Source: Gordonia sp. OPL2
Lineage (GTDB): Bacteria > Actinomycetota > Actinomycetes > Mycobacteriales > Mycobacteriaceae
Length of the DNA stretch: 64,000 nt
Direction: 5' to 3'
NCBI RefSeq assembly: GCF_003797825.1
Contig: NZ_RKME01000023.1
Location: 28,764-92,763 of the forward strand
This document shows, one piece after another, positions 16,083 through 24,328 of this stretch. Within the stretch, counting starts at the first letter, position 1. Each line of letters opens with the position of its first letter. A program made the translations under genes and the position numbers. A model generated the notes under the pieces. It worked only from the letters and a program-made list of their open reading frames with translations, was not told where the DNA came from and did not search any database.

Positions 16083-17566
16083 GCACCATCATCGTGGTCG
16101 GCGCCGGAGTCGGCGGACTGTCGGCCGCGCTGCGGCTGCAGGCGCTGGGTCACCGGGTGACCGTGCTCGAGCAGTCCGCGGAGATCGGCGGCAAGCTCGG
16201 TGTCGTCGAGCGCGACGGATTCCGCTTCGACACCGGGCCGTCGTTGGTGACCATGCCGCACGTGCTCGCGGATCTGTTCTCCGCGAGCGGCATCGAGCTC
16301 GACGACGTCCTGCCGCTCAGCCGGCTCGACGTCGCCGCCCGATATCGATTCCCGGACGGTACCCGTCTCGACCTGCCGGGCGAGTTGTCGGCGATCCCGG
16401 ATGCACTCGACGCCGCGCTCGGAGCCGGCACGGGTGCGCAGTGGGAGGCGTTCCTCACGAGGGCGCAGTCGATCTGGGACCTCACCCACGAGGCGTTTCT
16501 GGAGTCGCCGCTGGGTGTGCGGGAGATGGTGCGTCGGACACGGCCCGCCGACATCGCGACGATCGCACCGTGGCGGTCGTTGCGTGGACTCGGGCGCATC
16601 TACCTGAAGGACCCGAGACTGCAGATGCTGCTCGACCGCTACGCGACCTACACCGGATCCGATCCCCGTCGCGCACCCGCCGCCCTCGCGTCCGTGCCGT
16701 GGGCCGAACAGGCCTGGGGATCATGGTATGTCCCGGGCGGACTCGGGCGTATCGCGACCGCCATCCGCGACCGGTTCGTCGCCCTGGGCGGCGAGCTGCA
16801 CACCGACTGCGAGGTTGCCGAACTCATCGTCGACAGCAGCGATCGCGTCGTCGGGGTCTGTGATGCCGACGGTGTCACTCGGCACGCGGATCTCGTCGTC
16901 GCGAACGCCGATGCCGCCGAGGTGTACGGCCGACTCGTGCAGACCTGGCCCGCGCGGCGTGTGGCGGCGCGGATCCGCCGATCAACGCCGTCGCTCTCTG
17001 GGTTCGTCCTGCTGCTGGGACTCGACGATCCGCCGAAAGATCAGCCCCACCACCACATCCTGTTCGCCGAGGACTACGACGCCGAGTTCGACGGCGTCTT
17101 CGGGCACCGGGGGCGCACGCGCCCGGTCCCGCGTCCGACGGTGTACATCTCGGCGCCCGACGACCCGCAGATCGTGCCGCGGCGGGGAACCGGATCGTGG
17201 TTCGTCCTGGTCAACGCCGCGCGACACGACCCGCGGACGGGCGTCGACTGGGACACCCCGGGACTGGCCGCGTCGTACGCCGACCAGGTGTTGTCGGTGA
17301 TGGCCGATCGTGGTCTCGACGTCCGCGATCGCATCCGGCATCGGACGGTGCTCACCCCGGCGGATCTCGAGTGCCGCACCATGACTCCCGGAGGATCGAT
17401 CTACGGATCGTCGTCGAACGGGGCCCGCGCAGCGTTTCTTCGTCCGGCGAATGCGTCTCCGGTGCCGGGCCTGTTCCTCGTCGGAGGGTCGGCGCATCCG
17501 GGTGGTGGACTGCCGCTGGTGATGCTGTCGGCGAAGATCGTCGCCGGCCTCATCGGCCGCGCCTGA
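16079..17566 (+). CDS. crtD: Carotenoid desaturase, probably CrtD-like (3,4-desaturase)
   Basis: 495 residues from the GTG at 16079, with GTGA overlap to cruG. FAD-binding Rossmann motif IIVVGAGVGGLSAALRLQALGHRVTVLEQ at the N-terminus, GFRFDTGPSLVTMP at about 45-58, and the C-terminal FAD motif PGLFLVGGSAHPGGGLPLVMLSAK, all typical of the CrtI/CrtN/CrtD amine-oxidase-like flavoenzymes. A separate phytoene desaturase is encoded beside crtB. This copy sits with cruF and cruG, the arrangement in which CrtD introduces the 3',4' double bond next to a 1'-hydroxyl. The assignment as CrtD instead of a second CrtI rests mostly on context. Confidence 0.75.
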   Translation: MSTIIVVGAGVGGLSAALRLQALGHRVTVLEQSAEIGGKLGVVERDGFRFDTGPSLVTMPHVLADLFSASGIELDDVLPLSRLDVAARYRFPDGTRLDLPGELSAIPDALDAALGAGTGAQWEAFLTRAQSIWDLTHEAFLESPLGVREMVRRTRPADIATIAPWRSLRGLGRIYLKDPRLQMLLDRYATYTGSDPRRAPAALASVPWAEQAWGSWYVPGGLGRIATAIRDRFVALGGELHTDCEVAELIVDSSDRVVGVCDADGVTRHADLVVANADAAEVYGRLVQTWPARRVAARIRRSTPSLSGFVLLLGLDDPPKDQPHHHILFAEDYDAEFDGVFGHRGRTRPVPRPTVYISAPDDPQIVPRRGTGSWFVLVNAARHDPRTGVDWDTPGLAASYADQVLSVMADRGLDVRDRIRHRTVLTPADLECRTMTPGGSIYGSSSNGARAAFLRPANASPVPGLFLVGGSAHPGGGLPLVMLSAKIVAGLIGRA

Positions 17567-17645
17567 TCTGCCCGTCGGGACCGCGTCGCACCCACCGGGC
17601 AATATCTCGATGGCCGACCCGGCAACCAACCCCAACCCCACCCCG

Positions 17646-17682
17646 GATCGCGCCGATCGTGCCCAGATTTGCGCCGACTGGG
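17646..17682 (-). repeat. Inverted copy of the 21-bp repeat ahead of the array
   Basis: Read on the - strand this segment contains GGCGCAAATCTGGGCACGATC followed by GGCGCGATC, the same unit as the tandem array about 70 bases to its right but in opposite orientation. Facing copies could pair in RNA or single-stranded DNA to form a large hairpin in the gap between the convergent carotenoid operons. Confidence 0.7.
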
Positions 17683-17752
17683 TCCAGAGCCCCGGGTTTC
17701 CGGGCGCGTTGCCCGACGACGTGCGACGAAGCGTCCGATCGACAGGACGTCA

Positions 17753-17921
17753 GGACACGATCGACGAGAATCTGGGCACGATCGGCGAGTTCTGGGGCAC
17801 GATCGGCGCGAATCTGGGCACAGTCGGCGAGTTCTGCGGGCACGATCGGCGCAAATTTGGGCACGATCGGCGCGAAATTGGGCACAGTCGGCGTAAATCT
17901 GGGCACGATCGGCGAGGTTCG
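17753..17921 (+). repeat. Tandem array of eight 21-bp units (core CACGATCGGCG) between crtD and crtI
   Basis: Eight units follow each other without gaps: starts at 17753, 17774, 17795, 17816, 17838, 17859, 17880 and 17901. All are 21 bases except the fourth (22). The consensus is GGGCACGATCGGCG followed by seven degenerate bases of the form (A/C)(G/A)(A/T)(A/T)T(C/T)T. In units 4 and 7 the core reads CACAGTCGG. Palindromic CGATCG is at the centre. The array lies wholly in the 409-base gap between the convergent ends of the two carotenoid operons. One frame gives repeated FAPIVPK-like heptads but without a gene-like start, so it is not treated as coding. Confidence 0.88.
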
Positions 17922-17975
17922 TCGCTGGCCTCCGCCTCGTCGGCCGCGCCCGATCGGCCCCGTCGAGGCCGCGGA

Positions 17976-19562
17976 TCAGCTCCGCGACGGGCCGACGGAG
18001 GTGTCGCCGCGAATCCGCTTGCGCACCAACTCGGCACTGATGAGGCACATCGGCAGGCCGATGCCCGGCGTCGTGCTCGATCCGGCGTAGAACAGGCCGC
18101 CGACCTTGCGTGACCGATTGGACGCGCGGAAGAAGGCGCTCTGCCCCAGGGTGTGGGCCGGACCGAGGGCGCCGCCCGACCACGAGTTGAGGTCGTCGAC
18201 GAAGTCCGCCGGTCCGATGGTGCGCCGCACCACGATCCGCTCCGTCAGATCGGGGATGCCCGCCCACTGCGCGACGAGGTCGATCGCGTGATCGGCGGTC
18301 TGTTCGACGAGCCGGTCACCGCCGCCGTCCTCCCCGCCGGAACCCATCGTGGGATCTGCGGGCACGGGCACCAGGATGAAGAGGTTCTCGTGGCCGGCCG
18401 GAGCGACCGTCTCATCGCTCGCGGACGGTCGGCAGACATACAGTGACGCGGGATCGGGTATGTGCGTGGGTGTCTCGAAGATGGCGTCGAAATTGCTCGT
18501 CCAGTCCTCGGTGAAGAACAACGAGTGATGGCCCAGCTGGGGCAGTTCTCCCCGCACCCCGAGACACACGAGGACGGCGCCGGGTCCCGATACCGCACGG
18601 TCCCACCATCGTTGGTCGAAGGTCTGCAGGCGATCCGGCAACAGGGTCGTCTCGACGTGATGCAGATCCGCGGCGCCGACGACGACGTCGGCGGGCAGTT
18701 CCTGCTCCGCCCCGTCGGCATCGCTGATGCGTACACCGGTGACGACCGCGCGCTGCCCGACGGGGTTCCGACGACGATGCGCTCGGGTGAGGATCGCCGT
18801 GGCGGCGCTGCCCGTGTGCACCTTGACCCCGCGCTCGGCGGCCAACGCCGCCAGGGCCTCGGGCAGCCGGACGAATCCGCCTCGGGGATAGCGGACGCCG
18901 TCGGCGAGGTCGAGCCAGCTCATGAGGTGATACATCGCGGGCGTGCGGTCCGGCGACGATCCGAGGAATACCGCGGGGTAGCCCAGGATCTGGCGGAGGC
19001 GACGATCGGAGAAGCGTTGCGTGACATGAGCATCGAGCGTGGTTGTCAGCATCCTCAACAGCGTCGTGGCCCGCCGGAGTACCGGCAGTCCGGCATAGGC
19101 GTTCGCCGAGTCGAAGTTCGTGTACAGGAAGCGTTGCACGGCAAGGTCGTACACCTCTCGCGCCGACGACAGATAGTCGCGCAGCGCGTCTCCGGCGCCC
19201 GGTTCGATGGACTCGAACAGGGCGCGGTTGCGGGTCTCGTCGCCGGTGACGTCGACGCTGTCGCCGATGCCCTCGAAGAAGACGCGGTAGCCGGGATCGA
19301 GCCGGACGAGGTCGATCTGCTCCTCGGTCGACGTGCCGAGTAGTCGGAAGAAGTGATCGAACACCTCGGGCATGAGCCACCACGACGGTCCGGTGTCGAA
19401 GCGGAATCCGTCCCTCTCCCACGACCCGGCGCGTCCGCCGACCTGATCGTTCTTCTCCACCAGGGTCACATCGTGGCCGTCCTCGGCGAGAAGCGCGGCG
19501 GTGGCCAGGCCGGCGACACCGCCGCCGATCACCACGATCCGTTGCGGCGCGGTTCCGGTCAC
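17976..19562 (-). CDS. crtI: Phytoene desaturase
   Basis: 528 residues from the GTG at 19562, which overlaps the crtB stop in GTGA; the frame is open upstream but the FAD motif begins right after this start (IVVIGGGVAGLATAALLAEDGHDVTLVEKNDQVGGRAGSW). Next comes GFRFDTGPSWWLMPEVFDHFF, diagnostic of CrtI, and near the C-terminus GLFYAGSSTTPGIGLPMCLISAELV. CrtI converts phytoene to lycopene using FAD at the membrane. A Trp-containing WWLMP variant occurs in actinobacterial CrtI. It is the last gene of the idi-crtB-crtI operon, convergent with crtD across the repeat array. Confidence 0.9.
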   Translation of the reverse strand: MTGTAPQRIVVIGGGVAGLATAALLAEDGHDVTLVEKNDQVGGRAGSWERDGFRFDTGPSWWLMPEVFDHFFRLLGTSTEEQIDLVRLDPGYRVFFEGIGDSVDVTGDETRNRALFESIEPGAGDALRDYLSSAREVYDLAVQRFLYTNFDSANAYAGLPVLRRATTLLRMLTTTLDAHVTQRFSDRRLRQILGYPAVFLGSSPDRTPAMYHLMSWLDLADGVRYPRGGFVRLPEALAALAAERGVKVHTGSAATAILTRAHRRRNPVGQRAVVTGVRISDADGAEQELPADVVVGAADLHHVETTLLPDRLQTFDQRWWDRAVSGPGAVLVCLGVRGELPQLGHHSLFFTEDWTSNFDAIFETPTHIPDPASLYVCRPSASDETVAPAGHENLFILVPVPADPTMGSGGEDGGGDRLVEQTADHAIDLVAQWAGIPDLTERIVVRRTIGPADFVDDLNSWSGGALGPAHTLGQSAFFRASNRSRKVGGLFYAGSSTTPGIGLPMCLISAELVRKRIRGDTSVGPSRS

Positions 19563-20491
19563 CTGGATGCTCCTGTCGTCGGCCTCGAGGCCGCGGCGGG
19601 CCGGCCACGGCGAAGGGTCGCCGCCACCGCGATCCGCGCCTTCGCCGGTGTCGAGACCCGAATCCTGGTGTGGCACGCCACCTCCGGCGGGGTCGCGCGC
19701 AGGCGATCGGCGAGTTCGGCGAAGAGATCATGGGCGGTGCAGACCGCCACGCGGGTCCCGCTGGGCAGCAACGGGATCGCCTGCGCGGCAGCGGTGAGGT
19801 CGGCGTCGATGTCGTCGAGCCACCGGTTCCAGACCTCGTCCGACGGATGGTCGGCGTCGAGTCCGATCAGATACCGACGGCCGAGGTCGTGGTCGTCGGC
19901 GGCGAGGTCCCGCAGGAAGTTGATCTTCTGGAAGGCGGCGCCGAGTCGGCGGGCGCCCGGTGCCAGCTGGTCGTATCTTGCCTTGCGGTGCGGTTGATCG
20001 GCGAGGAAGGCGTGTACGCACATCAGTCCGACGACCTCGGCCGAGCCGTAGATGTACTCGGCGAGGCTTGCCTCGTCGTGGACGACGGGGTCGAGGTCGG
20101 CACGCATCGAGGCGAAGAACGGGTCGATGAGGCCGGCGTCGATGCCGGCGTGATGAGCGGTGCGCGCGAAGGCGTGCACGACGAGGTTGGTGCTCCAACC
20201 CGTCGAGATGGCGTCGGCGACGTCGGCGCGCAGGGAGTCGAGCGCGCGACGGCGCTGGTCGGCGGACTGATGCGGCCGGGGTGCGTCGACGATCTCGTCG
20301 GCGAGCCGGACGAGTGCGTAGATGTTGTGGACATCGCGCCGGACGGGCTCGGCGAGGAGCCGCGAGGCGAGTCCGAACGACGACGAGTACGAGCGGATGA
20401 TGAGCGCGGCACTGTGTGCGGCGACCTCGTCGTAATGGCGGTACGCGGCGTTCGCCGTGGCGGGCCGGGCCGTGCACGTCACCCCTATCAC
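19559..20491 (-). CDS. crtB: Phytoene synthase
   Basis: 310 residues from GTG 20491, overlapping the idi stop by 4 bases. The squalene/phytoene synthase fold is shown by SYSSSFGLASRLL, the first Asp-rich motif YALVRLADEIVD (about residue 60-70) and the second motif INFLRDLAADDHDLGRRYL (about 185-203). The enzyme condenses two GGPP molecules head to head to give phytoene. Translationally coupled both to idi upstream and crtI downstream, so the three are made together. The C-terminal 25 residues are Arg/Ala-rich and probably disordered. Confidence 0.92.
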   Translation of the reverse strand: MIGVTCTARPATANAAYRHYDEVAAHSAALIIRSYSSSFGLASRLLAEPVRRDVHNIYALVRLADEIVDAPRPHQSADQRRRALDSLRADVADAISTGWSTNLVVHAFARTAHHAGIDAGLIDPFFASMRADLDPVVHDEASLAEYIYGSAEVVGLMCVHAFLADQPHRKARYDQLAPGARRLGAAFQKINFLRDLAADDHDLGRRYLIGLDADHPSDEVWNRWLDDIDADLTAAAQAIPLLPSGTRVAVCTAHDLFAELADRLRATPPEVACHTRIRVSTPAKARIAVAATLRRGRPAAASRPTTGASR

Positions 20492-21024
20492 CGGATCTCC
20501 TGGAGATCGGTGCTCGCGTCGAGCGCGTGGACCTGGTCGACGAACCACGGACTGAAGAGCCACGGCGTGCGGCGCGCGGACTCCCACACGTCGTCGATCG
20601 GGGCCCAGACCATGTCCATCACCTCGTCGGGATTCGGTGCGACCGTGCCGACCGGGCGAGCGCGGAAGACCGGACAGATCTCGTTCTCGACGACCCCACC
20701 GGCGTCGACGGCCCGATAGCGGAAGTCCGGCAGGATCGGCGTGACGTCGGCGACCTCGAGACCCAGTTCCCGGGGTGCGTAGCGCGCAACAGCTGCCTCG
20801 ACGTCCTCGCCGGGCCGGGGATGGCCGCAGAACGAGTTCGTCCAGACCCCGGGCCACGTCGTCTTCGACAGCGCCCGGCGTGTCATGAGGATGCGGTCGG
20901 CGACCACGAGATGGCAGGAGAAGGCCAGGTGAAGAGGGGTATCGGGACCGTGGACCGTGCGTCGGGGTGCAGTTCCGCGCGGTTTGCTGTCGGCGTCGAG
21001 CAGCACGACGAGATCGTCGTTCAT
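20488..21024 (-). CDS. idi: Isopentenyl-diphosphate delta-isomerase type 1
   Basis: 178 residues from the ATG at 21024, preceded by GGAGGG at good spacing; a GTG 18 bases further upstream is less likely. Nudix-like type 1 isomerase with the catalytic Cys in TNSFCGHPRPGE (Cys66) and the second active-site Glu in VENEICPVF. Metal ligands come from HLAFSCHLV (His32/His38 region). It interconverts IPP and DMAPP and so supplies the allylic primer for CrtE. First gene of the idi-crtB-crtI operon. Confidence 0.92.
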   Translation of the reverse strand: MNDDLVVLLDADSKPRGTAPRRTVHGPDTPLHLAFSCHLVVADRILMTRRALSKTTWPGVWTNSFCGHPRPGEDVEAAVARYAPRELGLEVADVTPILPDFRYRAVDAGGVVENEICPVFRARPVGTVAPNPDEVMDMVWAPIDDVWESARRTPWLFSPWFVDQVHALDASTDLQEIR

Positions 21025-21115
21025 GACTCTGGCTCCCTCCACCCCGCGTCAGGGCAACTGTCCGCGAACACCCATTGTTCGTCACCGACGCGGAAACGGA
21101 TGGGCGGCCCCGGCC

Positions 21116-22366
21116 TCACCGTGCGCCGAGCGGATCGGGGGCGGGCGGCGCGCCGGTGCGGACCGGCCGGCTGGCGTCGGCCCGGTCGGGCAGCCAGATG
21201 ACGAAGGTGCTGCCGACGCCGAGCCGACTGTGCACCACCAGCCTGCCCTCGTGGGACTCCACGATCTGTCGCGCGATGGTCAGACCCAGGCCTGATCCGC
21301 GGTGGCGGGCGTCGGACGACGTCGTGTCGTCCACGCGTCGGAATCGCTCGAACACGCGCTGTTGATCGGCGTCGGCGATACCGGGCCCCTCATCGCGCAC
21401 CGCGATCCACGCCCACCCGTCGACGCTGCCGGCCGCGACCGTGATCGTCGAGGCGTCGGGTGCCAGCCGCAGCGCATTGCTCAGCAGATTCGCGAGCGCC
21501 CGCGACAACGACTCTCGGTCGGCGTAGACGAGCGGACCGGGCGAGGCCCGGGTGTCGAGTCGCAGCGAGCGGTCACGCGCGAGGAGTGCGTGGTCCTGCG
21601 TCACGTCGACGACGAAGTCGCGCACATCGATCCGCTCGTCGGCGAACGAACCCGATCGTCGACGTGCGGTCGCGAGCAGGTCGTCGAGCAGCCGGCTCAT
21701 CCGGGCGGTCTGCCGTGACACGATCGCCAGGGCCTCGGCGCGCTCCTGGGCGGTGGCGCGGTCGTCGGCGAGCACCGCCTCGACGTTGGCCTGGATCACC
21801 GCGACCGGATTGCGCAACTCGTGCGACACGTCCGCCACGAGTGCGCGCTCGGCGCGGAACGCGGTGTCCAGGCGATCGAGCAGGTTGTCGAGGGTGTCGG
21901 CGAGGGTGCGCAGTTCGTCATCCGGACCGGACGCGTGGATGCGCTGGGACAGATCGGTGGCCCGCAGGCGATTGGCGGTGGAGGTGATCGCACCGATCGG
22001 ACGCAGCATCCGGCCCGCGACGAACCACCCGACGAACAGACTGATCAGTGAGATCACGGCCAACGCGATCAGCGAGTAGTTCCGCAGGCTCTCCAGCGTG
22101 GACTGGTTCACGGCCTGCTGGACGCTCTCGAGATCGGCGGCCTGGAACGACTCACCCGTCTTGTACATCAGCGTGCCGTCCGGCTTGCGGACGAACTTGC
22201 GCACCGTCACCGGATCGAGCGGTTTGGCGTCGATGCTGTGCTGCAGTGCCAGGTACACGCCGAGCAGGATCAGACCCGAGATCGCGAACAGCCAGGCCGA
22301 CGTCGTCAGCGCGATACGCACCCGGATCGTCCGGAGTGCGCGCCACGCCGACGACAGGTGCGCCAC
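21116..22366 (-). CDS. Sensor histidine kinase
   Basis: 416 residues. Two transmembrane helices (about 18-38 and 95-115) enclose a short extracytoplasmic sensor of only about 55 residues. A HAMP segment (GRMLRPIGAITSTANRLRATDLSQRI) follows. The phosphoacceptor His is in LVADVSHELRNPVAVIQ (about residue 178), and the N, G1 and G2 boxes are LLSNALRLAP, VRDEGPGI and HRGSGLGLTIARQIVESHEGRL. It starts 3 bases after the response regulator stop, so the pair is co-transcribed. The trigger is unknown; adjacency to the idi-crtB-crtI operon raises but does not prove a link to pigment control. Confidence 0.9.
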   Translation of the reverse strand: MAHLSSAWRALRTIRVRIALTTSAWLFAISGLILLGVYLALQHSIDAKPLDPVTVRKFVRKPDGTLMYKTGESFQAADLESVQQAVNQSTLESLRNYSLIALAVISLISLFVGWFVAGRMLRPIGAITSTANRLRATDLSQRIHASGPDDELRTLADTLDNLLDRLDTAFRAERALVADVSHELRNPVAVIQANVEAVLADDRATAQERAEALAIVSRQTARMSRLLDDLLATARRRSGSFADERIDVRDFVVDVTQDHALLARDRSLRLDTRASPGPLVYADRESLSRALANLLSNALRLAPDASTITVAAGSVDGWAWIAVRDEGPGIADADQQRVFERFRRVDDTTSSDARHRGSGLGLTIARQIVESHEGRLVVHSRLGVGSTFVIWLPDRADASRPVRTGAPPAPDPLGAR

Positions 22367-22369
22367 CGA

Positions 22370-23092
22370 TCAGGAACTCCTGGCCGACCGCGAGTCGGGG
22401 ACGATCCCCGACCGCAATCGATAGCCGCGGCCGACGGAGGTGTGCAGCACTTGCTCCTCGTCGTCGACGGTCAGTTTGCGGCGCAGCGTCCCGACGGTGA
22501 CCCGCACCGTCTGGGTGAACGGATCGGTGTGCTCGTCCCAGACGTGCTCGAGGAGTTGCTCCGCGGACACCACATGGTCCGGACGGGACATGAGGAAGCG
22601 GAGGACGGCGAACTCTTTGAGGGTCAGGTCGACCTCCCGACCACCCCGGTGCACGATCTGCCGGGCGGTGTCCATGGTGATGTCGCCGACGCGGATCGAC
22701 GACGAATCGCCGCGCACCTCCCGTCGGAGCACGGCCCGCAGACGTGCGGTCAGTTCGGCGAGGGCGAAGGGTTTGACGATGTAGTCGTCGGCGCCGGCGT
22801 CGAGGCCCCGGACGCGGTCGGGGAGTGTGCCGAGCGCGGTGAGCATCACGATGCGCATGTCCCGACCCGATCGGCACTCGATCGCGCCGTCGCGCACCTG
22901 GCGGGCGAGGTGGAGCCCGTCGCCGTCGGGCAGCGTGACGTCGACGAGCGCGACATCATATTCGTTGACCGACAGGCGTTCTCGCGCCCCGGAATCGGTG
23001 AGGGCGGCGTCGACCGCGTATCCCTCGCGCTGAAGGGCGATGCGCAGGGCACTGACGAGTCCCTCTTCGTCCTCGACGATCAGCACGCGCAT
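22370..23092 (-). CDS. OmpR-type response regulator
   Basis: 240 residues from the ATG at 23092 (frame open upstream, but MRVLIVEDEEGL is the receiver start). Phosphoacceptor Asp51 in ALVDVTLPDGDG, switch Thr in VMLTALG, and conserved Lys107 in DDYIVKPFALAEL. The C-terminal winged helix ends VRVTVGTLRRKLTVDDEEQVLHTSVGRGYRLR. An insert in the receiver (IECRSGRDMRI, about residues 71-81) is longer than usual. Forms a two-component system with the kinase 3 bases downstream; direct targets are unknown. Confidence 0.9.
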   Translation of the reverse strand: MRVLIVEDEEGLVSALRIALQREGYAVDAALTDSGARERLSVNEYDVALVDVTLPDGDGLHLARQVRDGAIECRSGRDMRIVMLTALGTLPDRVRGLDAGADDYIVKPFALAELTARLRAVLRREVRGDSSSIRVGDITMDTARQIVHRGGREVDLTLKEFAVLRFLMSRPDHVVSAEQLLEHVWDEHTDPFTQTVRVTVGTLRRKLTVDDEEQVLHTSVGRGYRLRSGIVPDSRSARSS

Positions 23093-23196
23093 ACCACCCC
23101 AGAGTAGCGATCCGGCCGCGCGACGGCCACACCGCTTTCGGTCGTCTTTCGCTCTGTCTTCCACTGGTTTTCGGGGTCGACTGATGGGGTGGGGAC

Positions 23197-24297
23197 ATGA
23201 ACTCATCAGACGACGACGCGACGGCCGGACTGCGGGAGATCGGCGGTGCGACAGCCGGATCGACAAGCGGATCGGCACTCGGCTCGGCACCCGGATCCCC
23301 GGAACGCCGGACGTCGTCGGCGGCGACCATCGAGCGCGCGCTCTTCGAGATGAAGCGGGTCGTCGTCGGGCAGGACGAGATGCTCGAACGCCTGCTCGTC
23401 GGACTGCTGTCGCGCGGGCACATCCTGCTCGAGGGTGTGCCGGGCATCGCCAAGACGCTTGCGGTGCGGACCGTCGCGGAGGTGGTCGGCGGGACGTTCC
23501 GGCGACTGCAGTTCACGCCGGACCTGATGCCCGCCGACATCGTCGGTACCCGCGTGTGGCGACCGTCGACCGAGTCGTTCGACATCGAACTCGGGCCGGT
23601 CTTCGGGAATCTGGTCCTCGCCGACGAGATCAATCGTGCGCCCGCGAAGGTGCAGTCGGCGTTGCTCGAGGCGATGGCCGAACGACAGGTGAGCATCGGC
23701 GGCACCACTTTCGGCCTGCCCGATCCGTTCCTCGTGCTGGCCACGCAGAATCCCATCGAGACCGACGGCGTCTATCACCTGCCGGAGGCCCAGCGGGACC
23801 GGTTCCTGATCAAGGTCGATCTCGAGCATCCAACCGAGCTGGACGAGATGGAGATCCTCGCGCGGATGGGGACCCGGCCGCCGCGGCCCGCACAGATCCT
23901 GTCGATCGACGACGTCGTCGCCCTGCAGGACGCCGCCGACGACGTGTTCGTCCATCACGCGGTCGCGCACTACATCGTCCGTCTGGTGATGGCGACGCGG
24001 AACCCGGCGTCCTACGGCGTGCCCGGCCTCGAGCCGTTCCTCGAGTACGGGGTGAGTCCGCGCGGCTCGCTCGGCGTGCTCGCCGCGTCCCGTGCGCTCG
24101 CGCTCATCCGCGGCCGTGACTACGTGTTGCCCGACGATGTGCGCGAGCTCGCCTGCGACGTCCTCGCGCATCGACTGGTGCTCACCTTCGACGCGGTCGC
24201 CGACGGTGTGCCGCCACGATGGATCGTCGCGCAGGTGCTGGCCGGGGTACCCGCACCGCAGATCGCGTCCCGCGACGACACCGAGGTGGCCTCGTGA
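23197..24297 (+). CDS. MoxR family AAA+ ATPase
   Basis: 366 residues. Walker A in EGVPGIAKTLAVR (about 81-93), Walker B LVLADEINRAPAKVQSALLEAMAE (about 136-159), sensor 1 LATQNPIE and the C-terminal lid with DYVLPDDVRELACDVLAHRLVLTFDA. MoxR ATPases act as chaperones, usually for VWA-domain partners encoded next door. The gene heads the order moxR-DUF58-VWA, the same as mycobacterial Rv1479-Rv1481. The first 50 residues are a Ser/Gly/Thr-rich tail that may be disordered. Confidence 0.92.
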   Translation: MNSSDDDATAGLREIGGATAGSTSGSALGSAPGSPERRTSSAATIERALFEMKRVVVGQDEMLERLLVGLLSRGHILLEGVPGIAKTLAVRTVAEVVGGTFRRLQFTPDLMPADIVGTRVWRPSTESFDIELGPVFGNLVLADEINRAPAKVQSALLEAMAERQVSIGGTTFGLPDPFLVLATQNPIETDGVYHLPEAQRDRFLIKVDLEHPTELDEMEILARMGTRPPRPAQILSIDDVVALQDAADDVFVHHAVAHYIVRLVMATRNPASYGVPGLEPFLEYGVSPRGSLGVLAASRALALIRGRDYVLPDDVRELACDVLAHRLVLTFDAVADGVPPRWIVAQVLAGVPAPQIASRDDTEVAS

Positions 24298-24328
24298 CCG
24301 CCCCGATCATCGTGCGGCGGTGGACGCG

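Noticed and set aside
17550..17906. Protein made of FAPIVPK-type heptad repeats on the - strand
   Set aside because: The periodicity is the by-product of a 21-base DNA repeat. The frame runs through a convergent gap and the end of crtD, and lacks a ribosome binding site.
17753..17921. CRISPR array
   Set aside because: Units are directly adjacent with no variable spacers, are only 21 bases long, and no cas-like gene is nearby.
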